A stretch of DNA of 64,000 nucleotides from Thermoleophilia bacterium (GCA_026415615.1 JAOAGT010000001.1:508832-572831), one strand, 5' to 3'; shown: positions 8,167 to 17,155, counted from the stretch's first letter. Translations and numbers: made by a program. The notes: generated by a model not told the origin, from the letters alone.

Positions 8167-8864
8167 TCTCCTCGGGCCTCTTCCAGTGCCTCCTCTAGGA
8201 ATAGTTCTGCGCGCAGCAGATCCCGCTCGTCGGGGCGGTGCCTGATGTCTCCGTGGTAGGTGTGCGGCGTGGGATGGTCAAGATAGCGGCCGGGACAGCA
8301 AAAGCGGCCTACGCACTTAAACCCCAGATGCTCTACCTCCAGCTCAAGCAGAGCTAAGCTGGGCTGAGCTTCTTTCGGGCCAAACTCATATCCGCTGTAG
8401 GTGACGAAGACTACAGCCCGGGGCGCATCAGGGGGAATGGTGATCCGCTTGTGCCGTTCAAGCAGGCTGGGATCTTTCGCCGGAGGAGTGATGGGAGGCA
8501 TGGGCCGGGTAATGTAGGGGATGGTTTCGCCCCTAAAGTAAAGCGCCACCCGCGGGTCGGTTCCGAGGCGAAGACGTCGCAAGAGGTTGAGGATCTCGTT
8601 GTAAGGCAGGTGAGACCTGATCCCCGAACCCACGCAGAGAAAGTCGTAGCTGGGGAGGTTGATCTCAAGATCGAGGATATCCTCTTCTTTTCTTCTGATC
8701 TTCTGTAGATCACACTGCCAGCCATATCGCTCAAACGTTTGCTTGAATCGAAGGGCAACTTTCTCCGTATTTCCCGTGTAAGAGGAGTATAGGATTAGGG
8801 CACGCTGTACTCTGGCGGCCTCGGGTCCAGCTTGCCGCGTCTCGGCTGTCCGCTTGTTGTTCAT
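8163..8864 (-). CDS. Flavodoxin-like FMN protein
   Basis: 233-residue protein with the flavodoxin phosphate-binding signature LYSSYTGNTEKV near residues 27-38 and a flavodoxin-like body containing VGSGIRSHLPY. It is longer than a simple flavodoxin, and its C-terminal half carries several Cys and His residues (FCCPGRY, HTYHGDIRH). It probably carries electrons or is a flavodoxin-domain reductase supporting the anaerobic enzymes nearby, for example the radical-SAM activase; that is inference. The start has AAAGGAGG upstream on the minus strand. It is transcribed opposite to module A and divergently from the alcohol dehydrogenase. Confidence 0.8.
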   Translation of the reverse strand: MNNKRTAETRQAGPEAARVQRALILYSSYTGNTEKVALRFKQTFERYGWQCDLQKIRRKEEDILDLEINLPSYDFLCVGSGIRSHLPYNEILNLLRRLRLGTDPRVALYFRGETIPYITRPMPPITPPAKDPSLLERHKRITIPPDAPRAVVFVTYSGYEFGPKEAQPSLALLELEVEHLGFKCVGRFCCPGRYLDHPTPHTYHGDIRHRPDERDLLRAELFLEEALEEARGD

Positions 8865-8925
8865 GGCTCTTGCCTCCTTTTTCTACTCCGTTTTTCTGCA
8901 TCCTAAACATTGTTCCTTTGCGCAA

Positions 8926-8954
8926 TTGATTAAGCCTGGTTGCGCTGCTAGTTT
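8926..8954 (+). promoter_or_regulatory. Candidate promoter for the alcohol dehydrogenase
   Basis: TTGATT (8926-8931), a 17-base spacer and TAGTTT (8949-8954), about 100 bases ahead of the dehydrogenase ATG in the 192-base divergent gap. The match to the sigma-70 consensus is moderate at -35 and weak at -10. The same gap holds AAACATTGTTCC (8905-8916), a partial dyad that recurs ahead of GRE2. Nothing else was recognised in 8865-9056. Confidence 0.35.
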
Positions 8955-9056
8955 GGTAAGAAGGAGATTGACATGAGGCGCGTCTAGTCTGACCGGCTGA
9001 CCGCTTCTGCTCGGCGAGGAAGAGTTGCATGGCAACTAGGGAAAGGACGATACAAG

Positions 9057-10166
9057 ATGGTTGAAATCCCCAAGACCTGCAAAGCAGCCGTTCTTGTGGA
9101 GTACGGCAAACCTCTTGAGATATGGGATGTGGATATACCGGAGGTGGAACCAGGGGCCATCCTCGTGAAGGTTGAGGTGGCCGGGATCTGCGGCACCGAT
9201 GTGCATCAGCAAAAAGGTGAGCTCACCATTAAGTCGCCCCTGCCAAACATCCAGGGGCACGAAACTATTGGCCGCATCGTGAAGCTGGGCACTGGCCGGG
9301 TAAAGGATGCGGCAGGTGAGGAGCTCAAAGTAGGCGATCGGATCATGTGGGCTCACGCCGACTGCGGTGAGTGCTACTGGTGCCAGATTGCTCGCGACCC
9401 TGTGCTTTGCGCGCGTCGCTCGGGGTATGGGTGGGCGCCGCCCAGCGCTTTGCGGGGTGGATTTGCTGAGTACGAGTATGTGACTCCCAGTACCAACGTG
9501 GTTAAGGTGCCCGACGATCTTACCGAAGAAGAGGCCATCGGGGTCGGCTGTGCGTTTCGCACGGTAGTGGCCGGCTACGAAAGATTCGGCAAGGTGCCTT
9601 TCATGAGCGACGTAGTTATTCAGGGCTCGGGGCCGGTGGGGCTTTACTCCGCCGTTGTGGCGCGGGAGAGCGGCGCCCGAAAGGTGATTGTGGTTGGGGC
9701 GCCCGCCAACCGCTTGGAGCTGGCCAAGCAGTGGGGGGCCGACGAGGTCATAAGCATCGAGGAACATCCCGATGCCAACGAACGCAAAGAAATTATTCTC
9801 AGTCTCACTCAGGGCCGCGGCCCCGAGGTAGTGGTGGAAGCCTCAGGCTATCCACCTGCGGTAGCCGAGGGGCTCGATATGATTCAGAAAGGGGGCCGCT
9901 ACCTGATTTTGGGCCAGACTTCGGCGGCTGTTACTCCTATTATGCCCAGCATTATCAATCAGAAGGCACTCACCATAGTTGGCTCGGTGTCGGCGGCTAT
10001 TCCCCATTTCTACAAAGCGCTTCAGTTCATCAAAACGCATCGCCATAAGTACCCGTTTGCCGCCATTGTGAGCGGTAGATATCGCCTAGAGGAGGTAAAC
10101 GAGGCTCTAGCCAATATGGCAGCGGGAAAGGAAATCAAGCCGATCATCGATAACCGCGGCCGCTAG
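9057..10166 (+). CDS. Zinc-dependent alcohol dehydrogenase (MDR family)
   Basis: 369-residue medium-chain dehydrogenase for an alcohol/polyol or related carbinol with NAD(P). Catalytic zinc ligands are suggested by GICGTDVH and GHE near residues 43-69. A structural zinc site is formed by CGECYWC followed by C (C-x2-C-x2-C-x7-C) near 103-117. The Rossmann motif GSGPVGL lies near 191-197. Its sorbitol/threonine-dehydrogenase-like organisation does not fix the substrate. The start has an AAAGGA signal upstream. An HpcH-type aldolase and an MBL hydrolase follow, suggesting sequential handling of one intermediate. Confidence 0.9.
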   Translation: MVEIPKTCKAAVLVEYGKPLEIWDVDIPEVEPGAILVKVEVAGICGTDVHQQKGELTIKSPLPNIQGHETIGRIVKLGTGRVKDAAGEELKVGDRIMWAHADCGECYWCQIARDPVLCARRSGYGWAPPSALRGGFAEYEYVTPSTNVVKVPDDLTEEEAIGVGCAFRTVVAGYERFGKVPFMSDVVIQGSGPVGLYSAVVARESGARKVIVVGAPANRLELAKQWGADEVISIEEHPDANERKEIILSLTQGRGPEVVVEASGYPPAVAEGLDMIQKGGRYLILGQTSAAVTPIMPSIINQKALTIVGSVSAAIPHFYKALQFIKTHRHKYPFAAIVSGRYRLEEVNEALANMAAGKEIKPIIDNRGR

Positions 10167-10230
10167 GCCGCGCCGGACAGTCGCTAGGTCATGTAGCGCA
10201 GCAGGCGGGACATGGCGCGGCCTAGCGGCC
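10158..10230 (+). terminator. Long perfect hairpin after the alcohol dehydrogenase
   Basis: 17-bp perfect inverted repeat: 10158-10174 (beginning GGCCGCTAGG, spanning the dehydrogenase stop codon) pairs with 10214-10230 across 39 bases. A small internal dyad CGCTA/TAGCG lies in the loop. There is no U-tract. It may be a partial terminator or an mRNA-stabilising element between dehydrogenase and aldolase. Confidence 0.6.
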
Positions 10231-10267
10231 TCCCACGCTAGACCTTACCCGGCGAAAGGAGGAGTTG

Positions 10268-11080
10268 GTGGCCTTTAAACCATTCTTACGGCCCAACCGA
10301 GTCTTGGCCATGCTCGAAAAAGGTGAGACTCCTTTGGGTATGCAGATGTACACCCACGACCCCGATCTGGTGGAGATTGTGGGATATGCTGGCTTTGACT
10401 TTGTCATGCTCGACATGGAGCACAACCGGACCAATCCTGAAACCATGGTGGCTCTTATCCGAGCGGCCGAGGCTTCGGGCGCCACTCCTTTGGTAAGAGT
10501 GCCGGCTAACGACCCACATTTGATCCGCGCAGCGGTAGAGTCCGGCGCCCAGGGGATTTTTGTGCCGCATGTGAAAACTGCAGCCGAGGCTAAAGCGGCC
10601 ATGGAAGCTATGCGCTACCCGCCCGAAGGTCGCTGCGGGATTTGCCCGGCCATTCGCGCCGCCGGCTATGCGCAGGAATACTGGGAAGAGTATATGGCGC
10701 AGGCTAACCGGCAGATCATGTTTATTCCCCTGCTTGAGGATGTGGAGGGGATAGAAAACGCAGAAGAAATCATTTCTTTGCTTAAGCCGGGACGAGACGG
10801 CGTGGGGCTTGGCCTGGCCGACATCGCCTGTTCTTTGATCAAAGAGCCGGGGGAGAGGGTACAGTGGCAACACCCCTACCTAAAGGAAGCAAGTGCGAAG
10901 GTGCGGGCTATCTGCGAGGCAAGGGGTATTCCTATCGTAGGTATGGCCTGGCCGACGCCGGACAGGGCGGGAGTTGAAGCAGCAAAGGCAAATGGCACCA
11001 AAGTGATCTTGTTCCATCCTGACTCGCATTTTTGGTATCAGGTTTGCCGGAACATCATTAGGGAAGTACGGGGCGAATAG
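10268..11080 (+). CDS. HpcH/HpaI-type class II aldolase
   Basis: 270-residue member of the HpcH/HpaI aldolase/citrate-lyase-beta-like family, which makes or cleaves 2-keto-3-deoxy acids by pyruvate-enolate chemistry with a divalent metal. The barrel motif FVMLDMEHNRTN carries the acidic/His pair typical of the active site, followed by the GIFVPHV strand and GLGLADIA. GTG 10268 is chosen because AGGAGG ends five bases before it. It follows the alcohol dehydrogenase after a hairpin and precedes an MBL hydrolase. Retro-aldol cleavage yielding pyruvate plus an aldehyde is the expected role, and aldehyde could be passed to the AORs; this is inference. Confidence 0.85.
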   Translation: MAFKPFLRPNRVLAMLEKGETPLGMQMYTHDPDLVEIVGYAGFDFVMLDMEHNRTNPETMVALIRAAEASGATPLVRVPANDPHLIRAAVESGAQGIFVPHVKTAAEAKAAMEAMRYPPEGRCGICPAIRAAGYAQEYWEEYMAQANRQIMFIPLLEDVEGIENAEEIISLLKPGRDGVGLGLADIACSLIKEPGERVQWQHPYLKEASAKVRAICEARGIPIVGMAWPTPDRAGVEAAKANGTKVILFHPDSHFWYQVCRNIIREVRGE

Positions 11081-11121
11081 AGCGGGCCTGGGAAGCCAAA
11101 GGTTCTCCAAGAAGGGCAGGA

Positions 11122-11886
11122 ATGATGAGTGCGCCCGGAAAAATTCGGCTGTACCTTCTTGAAGGTGGAAAAGCGCATCTGCCGGAGCGAAGCCATCTAA
11201 CTCCCGATCGCAACTTTGGGCAGCCGGTTACTATCCCCATCCTCATGGCCGTAATTGACCATCCCCAGGGCTTGGTTTTGGTGGACACAGGATTGGACGT
11301 GGACAACGTGAACGATCCGTTCCTGGAGGCGCGGCCGGACCAGCGGGTTGACCGTCAGCTTTGCGCTCTCGGCTACCAGCCTTCGCAGGTAAGGTACGTG
11401 ATTCTCACTCACCTGCATCTTGACCACATGGGCTGCGCGTATCTCTTTCCCGATGCCACGTTTGTGGTGAGGAGGGCGGAGCTGCGCGCGGCCTGGTGGC
11501 CGGACGCCCATGACGGCGGATACAAGTTCGAGAGTCTGCTTCCAATAAGGAGCCTTGATTATCTGCAGCTTCCGGACGAGGGCGAATTTGATCTTTTTGG
11601 AGATGGAGCCGTGGTGTGCTTTGACACCCGTGGGCATACAGAAGGGCACCAATCGGTCAAAGTGACCTTGTCCCAAAGCGGCGTGGTCGTTTTGACGGGC
11701 GATGCGGTCCAGGTGAGGGAAAATCTCACCGCCAAAGTGCCCCCGGGATTAGGTTGGAATAGCCAGCTTGCACTAGAGTCCATGGAGAAACTTCGCCTGC
11801 TTGAGGCACAGGGTGCTCTTCTGGTTCTGGGCCACGAGCTCGGCCAGCTCGAGATGTTGAAGCTGGCTCCGGACTGGTATGAGTAG
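11122..11886 (+). CDS. Metallo-beta-lactamase-fold hydrolase (lactonase-like)
   Basis: 254-residue MBL-fold protein with the dinuclear zinc motif THLHLDHMG near residues 94-102 and a second metal region, DTRGHTEGHQS. The overall layout resembles N-acyl-homoserine-lactonase-type MBL enzymes, which open lactones. ATG 11122 is immediately followed by a second ATG; AAGGGCAGG lies upstream. It is co-directional with the aldolase 41 bases away, so hydrolysis of a lactone or cyclic ketone-derived intermediate fits the context. It ends in a short convergent gap with the MFS gene that contains the palindrome CGCTTAAGCG (11937-11946). Confidence 0.82.
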   Translation: MMSAPGKIRLYLLEGGKAHLPERSHLTPDRNFGQPVTIPILMAVIDHPQGLVLVDTGLDVDNVNDPFLEARPDQRVDRQLCALGYQPSQVRYVILTHLHLDHMGCAYLFPDATFVVRRAELRAAWWPDAHDGGYKFESLLPIRSLDYLQLPDEGEFDLFGDGAVVCFDTRGHTEGHQSVKVTLSQSGVVVLTGDAVQVRENLTAKVPPGLGWNSQLALESMEKLRLLEAQGALLVLGHELGQLEMLKLAPDWYE

Positions 11887-11963
11887 GATATGGTCCGAGA
11901 GGCGGGGATGCGTTTAGGCGATAGGTTTGGGCAATACGCTTAAGCGATGCGTCTTATAGCGGA

Positions 11964-13463
11964 CTAAGCGTGTCCTGGGATTTTGCTTTCTTGTTTTGGG
12001 CGGTCTCGCAGCAAAGACGCCAATGTAGAGGCTAGAGCAAACCCTGTGCCCACCACCATAGCTAGCCGGTAGCCAGCTGCAAAAGCCTCGGCATTCTCTA
12101 TACCAGCTCTTGCACCCAGGAGGATTACCCGACCTCCCTCGGGACCTAGTTTGGAAGCAGCTATGGCTCCCAGGATGGCGATGGAGACCCCCATGCCGCA
12201 AAAGCGAGAGGTGGTAAACATGCCCGAGGCCACACCTAGCCTTGACCGGTCAACAGACCCCATAATGGCGGAGAAATTCGGCGTGCTAAAAACGCCGATT
12301 CCTAGTCCTAGCGTGCCAAGTGCTACAAGCACCTGCCATATTGGGGCGTCCAGCTTAAGCAGGGCAAGCTGTGCGGTGCCGGCGGCCATTATCAAGGTGC
12401 CGGCCGCCGAAAGTCCCCTGGTGCCTAGCCTATCCGAAAGGCGTCCAGCTGCCGGGGTGACTAAGGTCATGATTACCGGCTGTATCAATAGGACAAAGCC
12501 AGCTAGCTGGGCGGACCTACCTTGCACTACCTGCAGAAAGACGGCGGTGAATATGGTCACCCCGTACACAGCGGCCATGTACAAAAAAGAAGCGGCATTA
12601 GCTCCGGTGAACACACGGCTTCTCGCAAACAAGGCAAGGTCAATGATCGGATCTCTGGCTTTTTTCTCTGCAAGCACAAAAAGCATGAGGAAGACTATCG
12701 ACAGGCAGAGCGGGGCTATTGTGCGGGCCGTTCGCCATCCCCAAAGCGGAGAGAAGATCAACGGCACAAACAGCGCAGCAAGAAAGACTCCAAGAAGGGC
12801 AGCTCCTTGGAGATCGATTCCTGTATGACTTTGGTCCTGGGGTCCAAGACGACGGTCGCGGCGCTCCGCGCCCAAAAGATCCCATCCGGCGATGAGTAGG
12901 ATCACGACGATAGGCGCTCTCATGTAGAAAACCCAAGGCCAACCCACGTGGCTGACTATCACGCCCCCTACCGGAGGGCCGAGTGTCTGTCCGAGGGTGG
13001 CTCCTAACATGTTAAGCCCGAGCGCGCGCCCTCGTTCCCAGGGCGGAAATACTGCGGTCACAATGGCGGCAGCCGTGGTTAGAACCATCGAGGCCCCGAC
13101 TGCCTGGAAAACTCGCGCGACAATTAAAGACACCCCGTCAAAGGAAAGAGCAACAGCTACCGAGAAAAGGCCAAACACCAAGCTGCCGAGGTAGTAAATC
13201 TTGTAGAGACCCTGCTTCTCTGCCCATCGACCTACGGGGATCAGGAGCACGGTAACTACCAAGAGGTAGGCCGCTTGAACCCACAGGGCCTCGCTAAAGC
13301 TGAGCTTGAGGTCTGCGGATAGGGCAGGCAGCGCCACGGCTAGGATGCTTGAGTCTAAAGTGGCAAGGAAGACTCCCACCGAGGCGATGACCAGGACCCG
13401 CCATCGCCGCCGGCTCATTTCGGGGAGGTCAAACCCGCTGTCGGTACCTGTGTCTGCTGCCAA
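11964..13463 (-). CDS. MFS transporter, EmrB/QacA (DHA2) type
   Basis: Multi-spanning membrane protein, about 499 residues, with the 14-helix drug:proton antiporter layout: an N-terminal RVLVIASVGVFLATLDSSI helix, the motif ARVFQAVGAS, and GRLSDRLGTRG in the second half. It probably exports a toxic compound or pathway intermediate. The start is uncertain. TTG 13463 has AAAGGA six bases upstream and is preferred; ATG 13418 lies nearer the first helix but lacks a ribosome-binding site; an open frame continues to 13646 without support. It is divergent from the complete Liv operon and convergent with the MBL gene. Confidence 0.85.
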   Translation of the reverse strand: MAADTGTDSGFDLPEMSRRRWRVLVIASVGVFLATLDSSILAVALPALSADLKLSFSEALWVQAAYLLVVTVLLIPVGRWAEKQGLYKIYYLGSLVFGLFSVAVALSFDGVSLIVARVFQAVGASMVLTTAAAIVTAVFPPWERGRALGLNMLGATLGQTLGPPVGGVIVSHVGWPWVFYMRAPIVVILLIAGWDLLGAERRDRRLGPQDQSHTGIDLQGAALLGVFLAALFVPLIFSPLWGWRTARTIAPLCLSIVFLMLFVLAEKKARDPIIDLALFARSRVFTGANAASFLYMAAVYGVTIFTAVFLQVVQGRSAQLAGFVLLIQPVIMTLVTPAAGRLSDRLGTRGLSAAGTLIMAAGTAQLALLKLDAPIWQVLVALGTLGLGIGVFSTPNFSAIMGSVDRSRLGVASGMFTTSRFCGMGVSIAILGAIAASKLGPEGGRVILLGARAGIENAEAFAAGYRLAMVVGTGFALASTLASLLRDRPKQESKIPGHA

Positions 13464-13490
13464 GAACCGTCCTTTCGTGCCGTAACTCGG

Positions 13491-13496
13491 ATTGTA
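13491..13496 (-). promoter_or_regulatory. Candidate -10 box for the MFS gene
   Basis: On the minus strand this reads TACAAT, five of six matches to the sigma-70 -10 consensus, about 28 bases ahead of the preferred TTG start. No well-spaced -35 was found (TTGTCA lies 21 bases upstream), so an activator or extended element may be needed. Confidence 0.35.
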
Positions 13497-13516
13497 TCCC
13501 AACGCGCAAGACCCTG

Positions 13517-13545
13517 TTGACAACCCGTAGGCCCAGTCGTAAGCT
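13517..13545 (+). promoter_or_regulatory. Candidate promoter for the Liv operon
   Basis: TTGACA (13517-13522), a 17-base spacer and TAAGCT (13540-13545). The -35 is perfect and the -10 poor. It would give a leader of roughly 250 bases before the binding-protein gene. The rest of the 337-base gap 13464-13800 shows no gene; only the MFS -10 candidate and the AGGGAGG ribosome-binding site at its right end were recognised. Confidence 0.4.
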
Positions 13546-13800
13546 GTCGAACAGTCAGATTCTGAACGGTTTTCCGTAGACCAAACCGGAGCGCCGGCAG
13601 ATTGTGGGGTTGGGTGCTTATACAGGTGTGGGCCACAGGGGGGCAAAAGTGTCCCGGGGGGACCTCGGACTGCAGTCTGCCTGCCCCTTCCAGAAGCGCC
13701 CTAGCTTGTTTCCAGTTGGGACCGGAGCGTGCTTGCCACGGCACGCTTTGGGGATAGGGCTGTGCCATCGGAGACAAGGATGGAAGGAGAGGGAGGTCAG

Positions 13801-15129
13801 ATGAAAAGACTACTTGCAATCGCAGGAATCATCGCTTTGGCGCTTGTGGTGGCTTTGGCGGTTGCGGCCTGCGGAGAGAAAGAAACCACGACCACTGCCG
13901 CGCCGTCTACCACTGCTCCGCCTAGTACTCAGACCACGGCGGGCGGCTCAACTAGCACAACCGCGAGTGGCGAAACGACGGCCTCTACTGGAGCTCCCGC
14001 CAAAGAGGATGTTCTAAAGATTGGGGCCATCAGCTCTGCTACTGGGGACATGGCTACTGCGTTCAAGGCCATGTACGACTCAGTAGGACCCACCCAGGAA
14101 CTTCTGAACGAGATGGGGGGTGTGACTGTAGGTGACACGCACTACAGAATTGAGATCAAGTTCTATGATGACCAATCCACCACGGCCGGGGGTCTCACGG
14201 CGATAAACAAGTTGATAGGCGAAGGTATAAAGTACGTTGTTCCCCCTATGTTTATGCCCATCAACCTAGCCATTGCTCCCTTGTGCGAAGAGAACAAGAT
14301 CATGCGGATCAAGTCTTTTGGCGCGGGGAATGTTGAGGTAAACCCGGACAATCCACTGATGTTTTTCACCTGCTCTGGCGTCGCCAACATCAAGCCATTC
14401 TTTGACTATGCGCTGGCAAAGTACCCAAACGTCAAGACTGTGGCGGTTATCACTCCCGATGACCCTGGAGCCGCGACCTATCAGCAACTGATCAAGGAAG
14501 AGTACGAGAAACGCGGCATAAAGATAGTCTATTGGGAGGTTTATCCGCAGCCCACATTTGACTTCTACTCAATCTTGAACAAGGCGCTTGCCACCAAACC
14601 TGACGCGATCGACGGGATCTTCGGCATACCTCCATGCACCTCGGCGATTATCAACCAGTCGCGCGAACTTGGATTTGCAGGCCCTGTGTTTGGTCCCTGT
14701 ACTCTTGGCGACGCGAATGTGGTCAACGCCATGGTTACGCCCGAGTACCGGCATGACATCCTTTCCTACGTTCCTGACGTAAACAGCGATAAGATGACCG
14801 AACCCGTGAAGAAGCTGGGCGAGAAAATCAAGGCCAAAGGTGCAAGCTTTGAGCTTGACAGTCTGCACCTCTTGGATGCTATTTCCGCGATAATCGCTGG
14901 CATAAAGGCTGCCGGGAGCATCGACCCCGAGGCAGTTGCGGCGGCAATCGACAACGGCAAGTGCACGGGTTTCGAGGGAGCTTACGGTCCAGCAGTGTGG
15001 GGCTCGTATGTCTCTGTCTACGGCAACAAGCATTGCGCGGAACACGCTCCAATGGTTACCACGTACACCAAGGAAGGGCTGCTGTTCGAATGGCTGCCAT
15101 GGGACGGCACGGCTCATGACAAACAGTGA
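13801..15129 (+). CDS. ABC transporter substrate-binding lipoprotein (Liv family), system 1
   Basis: 442-residue extracellular lipoprotein that captures the substrate for the importer encoded just downstream. The signal peptide ends in AVAAC with the lipidated Cys at residue 24. A Thr/Ser/Ala-rich linker to about residue 80 follows, a feature common in actinobacterial lipoproteins. The type I periplasmic-binding domain then begins LKIGAISSATGDM. ATG 13801 is chosen for the adjacent GGGAGG signal; an upstream frame from 13729 would spoil the signal peptide. The Liv family also carries aromatic acids, amides and urea, so the substrate is open. Confidence 0.92.
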   Translation: MKRLLAIAGIIALALVVALAVAACGEKETTTTAAPSTTAPPSTQTTAGGSTSTTASGETTASTGAPAKEDVLKIGAISSATGDMATAFKAMYDSVGPTQELLNEMGGVTVGDTHYRIEIKFYDDQSTTAGGLTAINKLIGEGIKYVVPPMFMPINLAIAPLCEENKIMRIKSFGAGNVEVNPDNPLMFFTCSGVANIKPFFDYALAKYPNVKTVAVITPDDPGAATYQQLIKEEYEKRGIKIVYWEVYPQPTFDFYSILNKALATKPDAIDGIFGIPPCTSAIINQSRELGFAGPVFGPCTLGDANVVNAMVTPEYRHDILSYVPDVNSDKMTEPVKKLGEKIKAKGASFELDSLHLLDAISAIIAGIKAAGSIDPEAVAAAIDNGKCTGFEGAYGPAVWGSYVSVYGNKHCAEHAPMVTTYTKEGLLFEWLPWDGTAHDKQ

Positions 15130-15214
15130 TAGCAGCTCCATCTGGTTCTTGCCACGAGCAAGCCGAGGCGTGCTTGGAGCTTGGTGCATCGGTGTGAGAT
15201 GAGCGTAGCCTGTT

Positions 15215-15258
15215 CTCGGCTGGGGGTAATGGATCTCTCGACCGAACCCCCAGCCGAG
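15215..15258 (+). terminator. Hairpin between binding protein and permease, system 1
   Basis: 13-bp perfect inverted repeat: CTCGGCTGGGGGT (15215-15227) pairs with ACCCCCAGCCGAG (15246-15258) across 18 bases. It lies in the gap between binding protein and LivH. Such hairpins often lower permease expression relative to the binding protein. No U-tract follows. Confidence 0.65.
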
Positions 15259-15308
15259 GATGAGGCTGGCACGTGTCCTTGGGGTTAGCGCAGACAGGGA
15301 GACGATTT

Positions 15309-16178
15309 GTGGGCGGCGGAAACGTACTACAGGCCTTTGTCAATGGCCTTACCTCAAGCGGAATATATATCCTGGTTGCTCTAGGTCTGACCCTGGTCCT
15401 CAGCATCATGAATATTGTGCAGCTCGCCCATGGCGAGGTGTACATGGTGGGCGCGTACGTCGTTTACTACTTCAGCACAAAGGTCGGGCTAAACTTCTAT
15501 GCTTCCATTGTCATCGCCGTGGTTGCTACTGGGGTGCTTGGCGTACTCATTGATCGGATCTTTCTGCGCCCATTTCGGGCAAGACCCGACTCCGCTATGG
15601 TGCTCACGGCTGGGCTAATTCTGGTATTGCAAAATGTTGTTCTTGCCATAGCCACCGGCACACCTAAGAAATACTACCCGCCTTACCAGGGAGTGGTTGC
15701 TCGTTTAGGGAGCGTGTCGCTTTCCGCAGAAAGACTAATAATCATTGTCGCTGCTTTTCTTTTGTTGGCGGGCCTATTCCTGTTTATCCGATATACAAAA
15801 CATGGCCAAGCGATGATCGCGGTTGCCCAGGAGAGAGAGGGAGCCGCGCTACAGGGAATCAGTATCGACCGCCTGTCCGCCATTGCTATGTTCATAGGTT
15901 GTGGATTGGCAGGGATAGCCGGAGCGCTGGTCGGCTCTCTTTTCAGTCTTCTGCCCACGATGGGGGGCACGGTATTGGTGAAGGGTATAGCCGTCATTAT
16001 CTTGGGCGGCCTGGGCAGCATTCCGGGAACTGTGCTTGGTGGACTCATCATAGGCTTCCTCGATGGGCTTCTTCCTTTACTCACCACTCAGTACGTGGCT
16101 AGTCTTGTGGGATTCATTATCGTAATACTCATTCTCCTCTTTAGGCCTCGGGGCTTGATGGGCCACGAATCACCATGA
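15309..16178 (+). CDS. livH: Liv-type ABC permease LivH, system 1
   Basis: 289-residue inner-membrane permease with about eight hydrophobic helices and the LivH hallmark NIVQLAHGEVYMVGAY in the second helix region, plus the coupling-loop stretch QEREGAALQGI. GTG 15309 is preferred because GGGAG lies seven bases upstream; GTG 15273 would add 12 residues with no family support. The ATGA overlap with the next gene at 16175-16178 indicates coupled translation with LivM. Confidence 0.9.
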   Translation: MGGGNVLQAFVNGLTSSGIYILVALGLTLVLSIMNIVQLAHGEVYMVGAYVVYYFSTKVGLNFYASIVIAVVATGVLGVLIDRIFLRPFRARPDSAMVLTAGLILVLQNVVLAIATGTPKKYYPPYQGVVARLGSVSLSAERLIIIVAAFLLLAGLFLFIRYTKHGQAMIAVAQEREGAALQGISIDRLSAIAMFIGCGLAGIAGALVGSLFSLLPTMGGTVLVKGIAVIILGGLGSIPGTVLGGLIIGFLDGLLPLLTTQYVASLVGFIIVILILLFRPRGLMGHESP

Positions 16179-17155
16179 AAACAAAAAGGACTCCTCGTTT
16201 GGTCGGTGCGATTGGGCTCTTTGTCGCCCTCGTCTTATTTGGTGTGTTCTACCGGAACGACTATGTACTTCACGTGTTCATTCTTATCATGATGAACGCT
16301 GTGCTTGCTTCTAGTCTCAGACTGACCAGCCTTTCGGGCCAGCTTTCCCTTGCGCATGGGGGCTTTGTGACTGTTGGCGCTTACACGTCCGCTTTGTTGC
16401 TGCTCAAGGCCGGTTTGTCTTCGACCTGGGTCGCGCTTGTGCTGTCAGGGGTAGTAGCGGGAGTTGTGGCTGCTGCGGTGGGAGTGCCTTTTAGCCGCTT
16501 GAAAGGTGTCTACTTCACGATGGTGGGCATCTTTTTTGTGCAGGTCATCATCCTGGCAGTGGAGCAGTGGCGTACTGTAACCGGAGGCCCGCTTGGTATT
16601 CAAGGGGTTCCGCGTCCTGACTCCATTCTTCTCATACGTTTTGGGTCTAAGACTTCTTTCTACTTCTTGGCTCTTTCTCTCATGGTCATATCTTTGCTGA
16701 TCCTCTGGGCTATTGAGCATTCCCGTGTTGGGCTGACTTTTCGTGGTATCAAACAGGCGGACTCCCTGGCTGCCAGCCTGGGTGTCAATGTCACGGCGTA
16801 CAAGGTTGCTGCTTTTGCCATCGGGGCCTTTTTCGCTGGGCTGATGGGCGGATTCTACGTGCAGTATGTTTCTGCAGTGGATCCCTCGGTGTTTGGGTTT
16901 CTGCCCACGATTTACATGCTCATCTATGTCATTGTCGGAGGACAGGGCAGTTTTGTAGGACCAATAGTGGGGGCTACTCTTCTCACTGTGCTTCCCGAGG
17001 TGGCTAGACCGCTTAAGTCGTGGATGCCTCTTCTGTTTGCCGCCATCCTGATGGCCATCATTTTCCTAATGCCTGAGGGCCTTATCGGTCTGCCGCGGAG
17101 GTTGTTGAGTCTAACGCGTAAGAAAACAAGGGAGCAGGTGGATGCTACAGGTTGA
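16175..17155 (+). CDS. livM: Liv-type ABC permease LivM, system 1
   Basis: 326-residue inner-membrane permease that pairs with LivH. Hallmarks are the early LSGQLSLAHGGFVTVGAY segment and the late FVGPIVGATLLTVLPE region with LIYVIVGGQGS. Length and helix pattern are normal. It overlaps LivH by four bases and the following LivG by 14, so the whole operon is tightly coupled. Confidence 0.92.
   Translation: MKTKRTPRLVGAIGLFVALVLFGVFYRNDYVLHVFILIMMNAVLASSLRLTSLSGQLSLAHGGFVTVGAYTSALLLLKAGLSSTWVALVLSGVVAGVVAAAVGVPFSRLKGVYFTMVGIFFVQVIILAVEQWRTVTGGPLGIQGVPRPDSILLIRFGSKTSFYFLALSLMVISLLILWAIEHSRVGLTFRGIKQADSLAASLGVNVTAYKVAAFAIGAFFAGLMGGFYVQYVSAVDPSVFGFLPTIYMLIYVIVGGQGSFVGPIVGATLLTVLPEVARPLKSWMPLLFAAILMAIIFLMPEGLIGLPRRLLSLTRKKTREQVDATG

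Noticed and set aside
9036..9767. 243-codon minus-strand open frame over the alcohol dehydrogenase
   Set aside because: Shadow of a gene with intact zinc and Rossmann motifs.
11937..11946. Palindrome CGCTTAAGCG between the MBL and MFS genes as a terminator
   Set aside because: Only a 10-base self-complementary sequence without a loop or U-tract; too weak to call, though the convergent position would suit.
13801..14040. Thr/Ser-rich tracts in the binding lipoproteins as a repeat or phase-variable element
   Set aside because: The tracts use mixed codons with no long homopolymer or regular repeat unit; they are low-complexity linkers after the lipobox.
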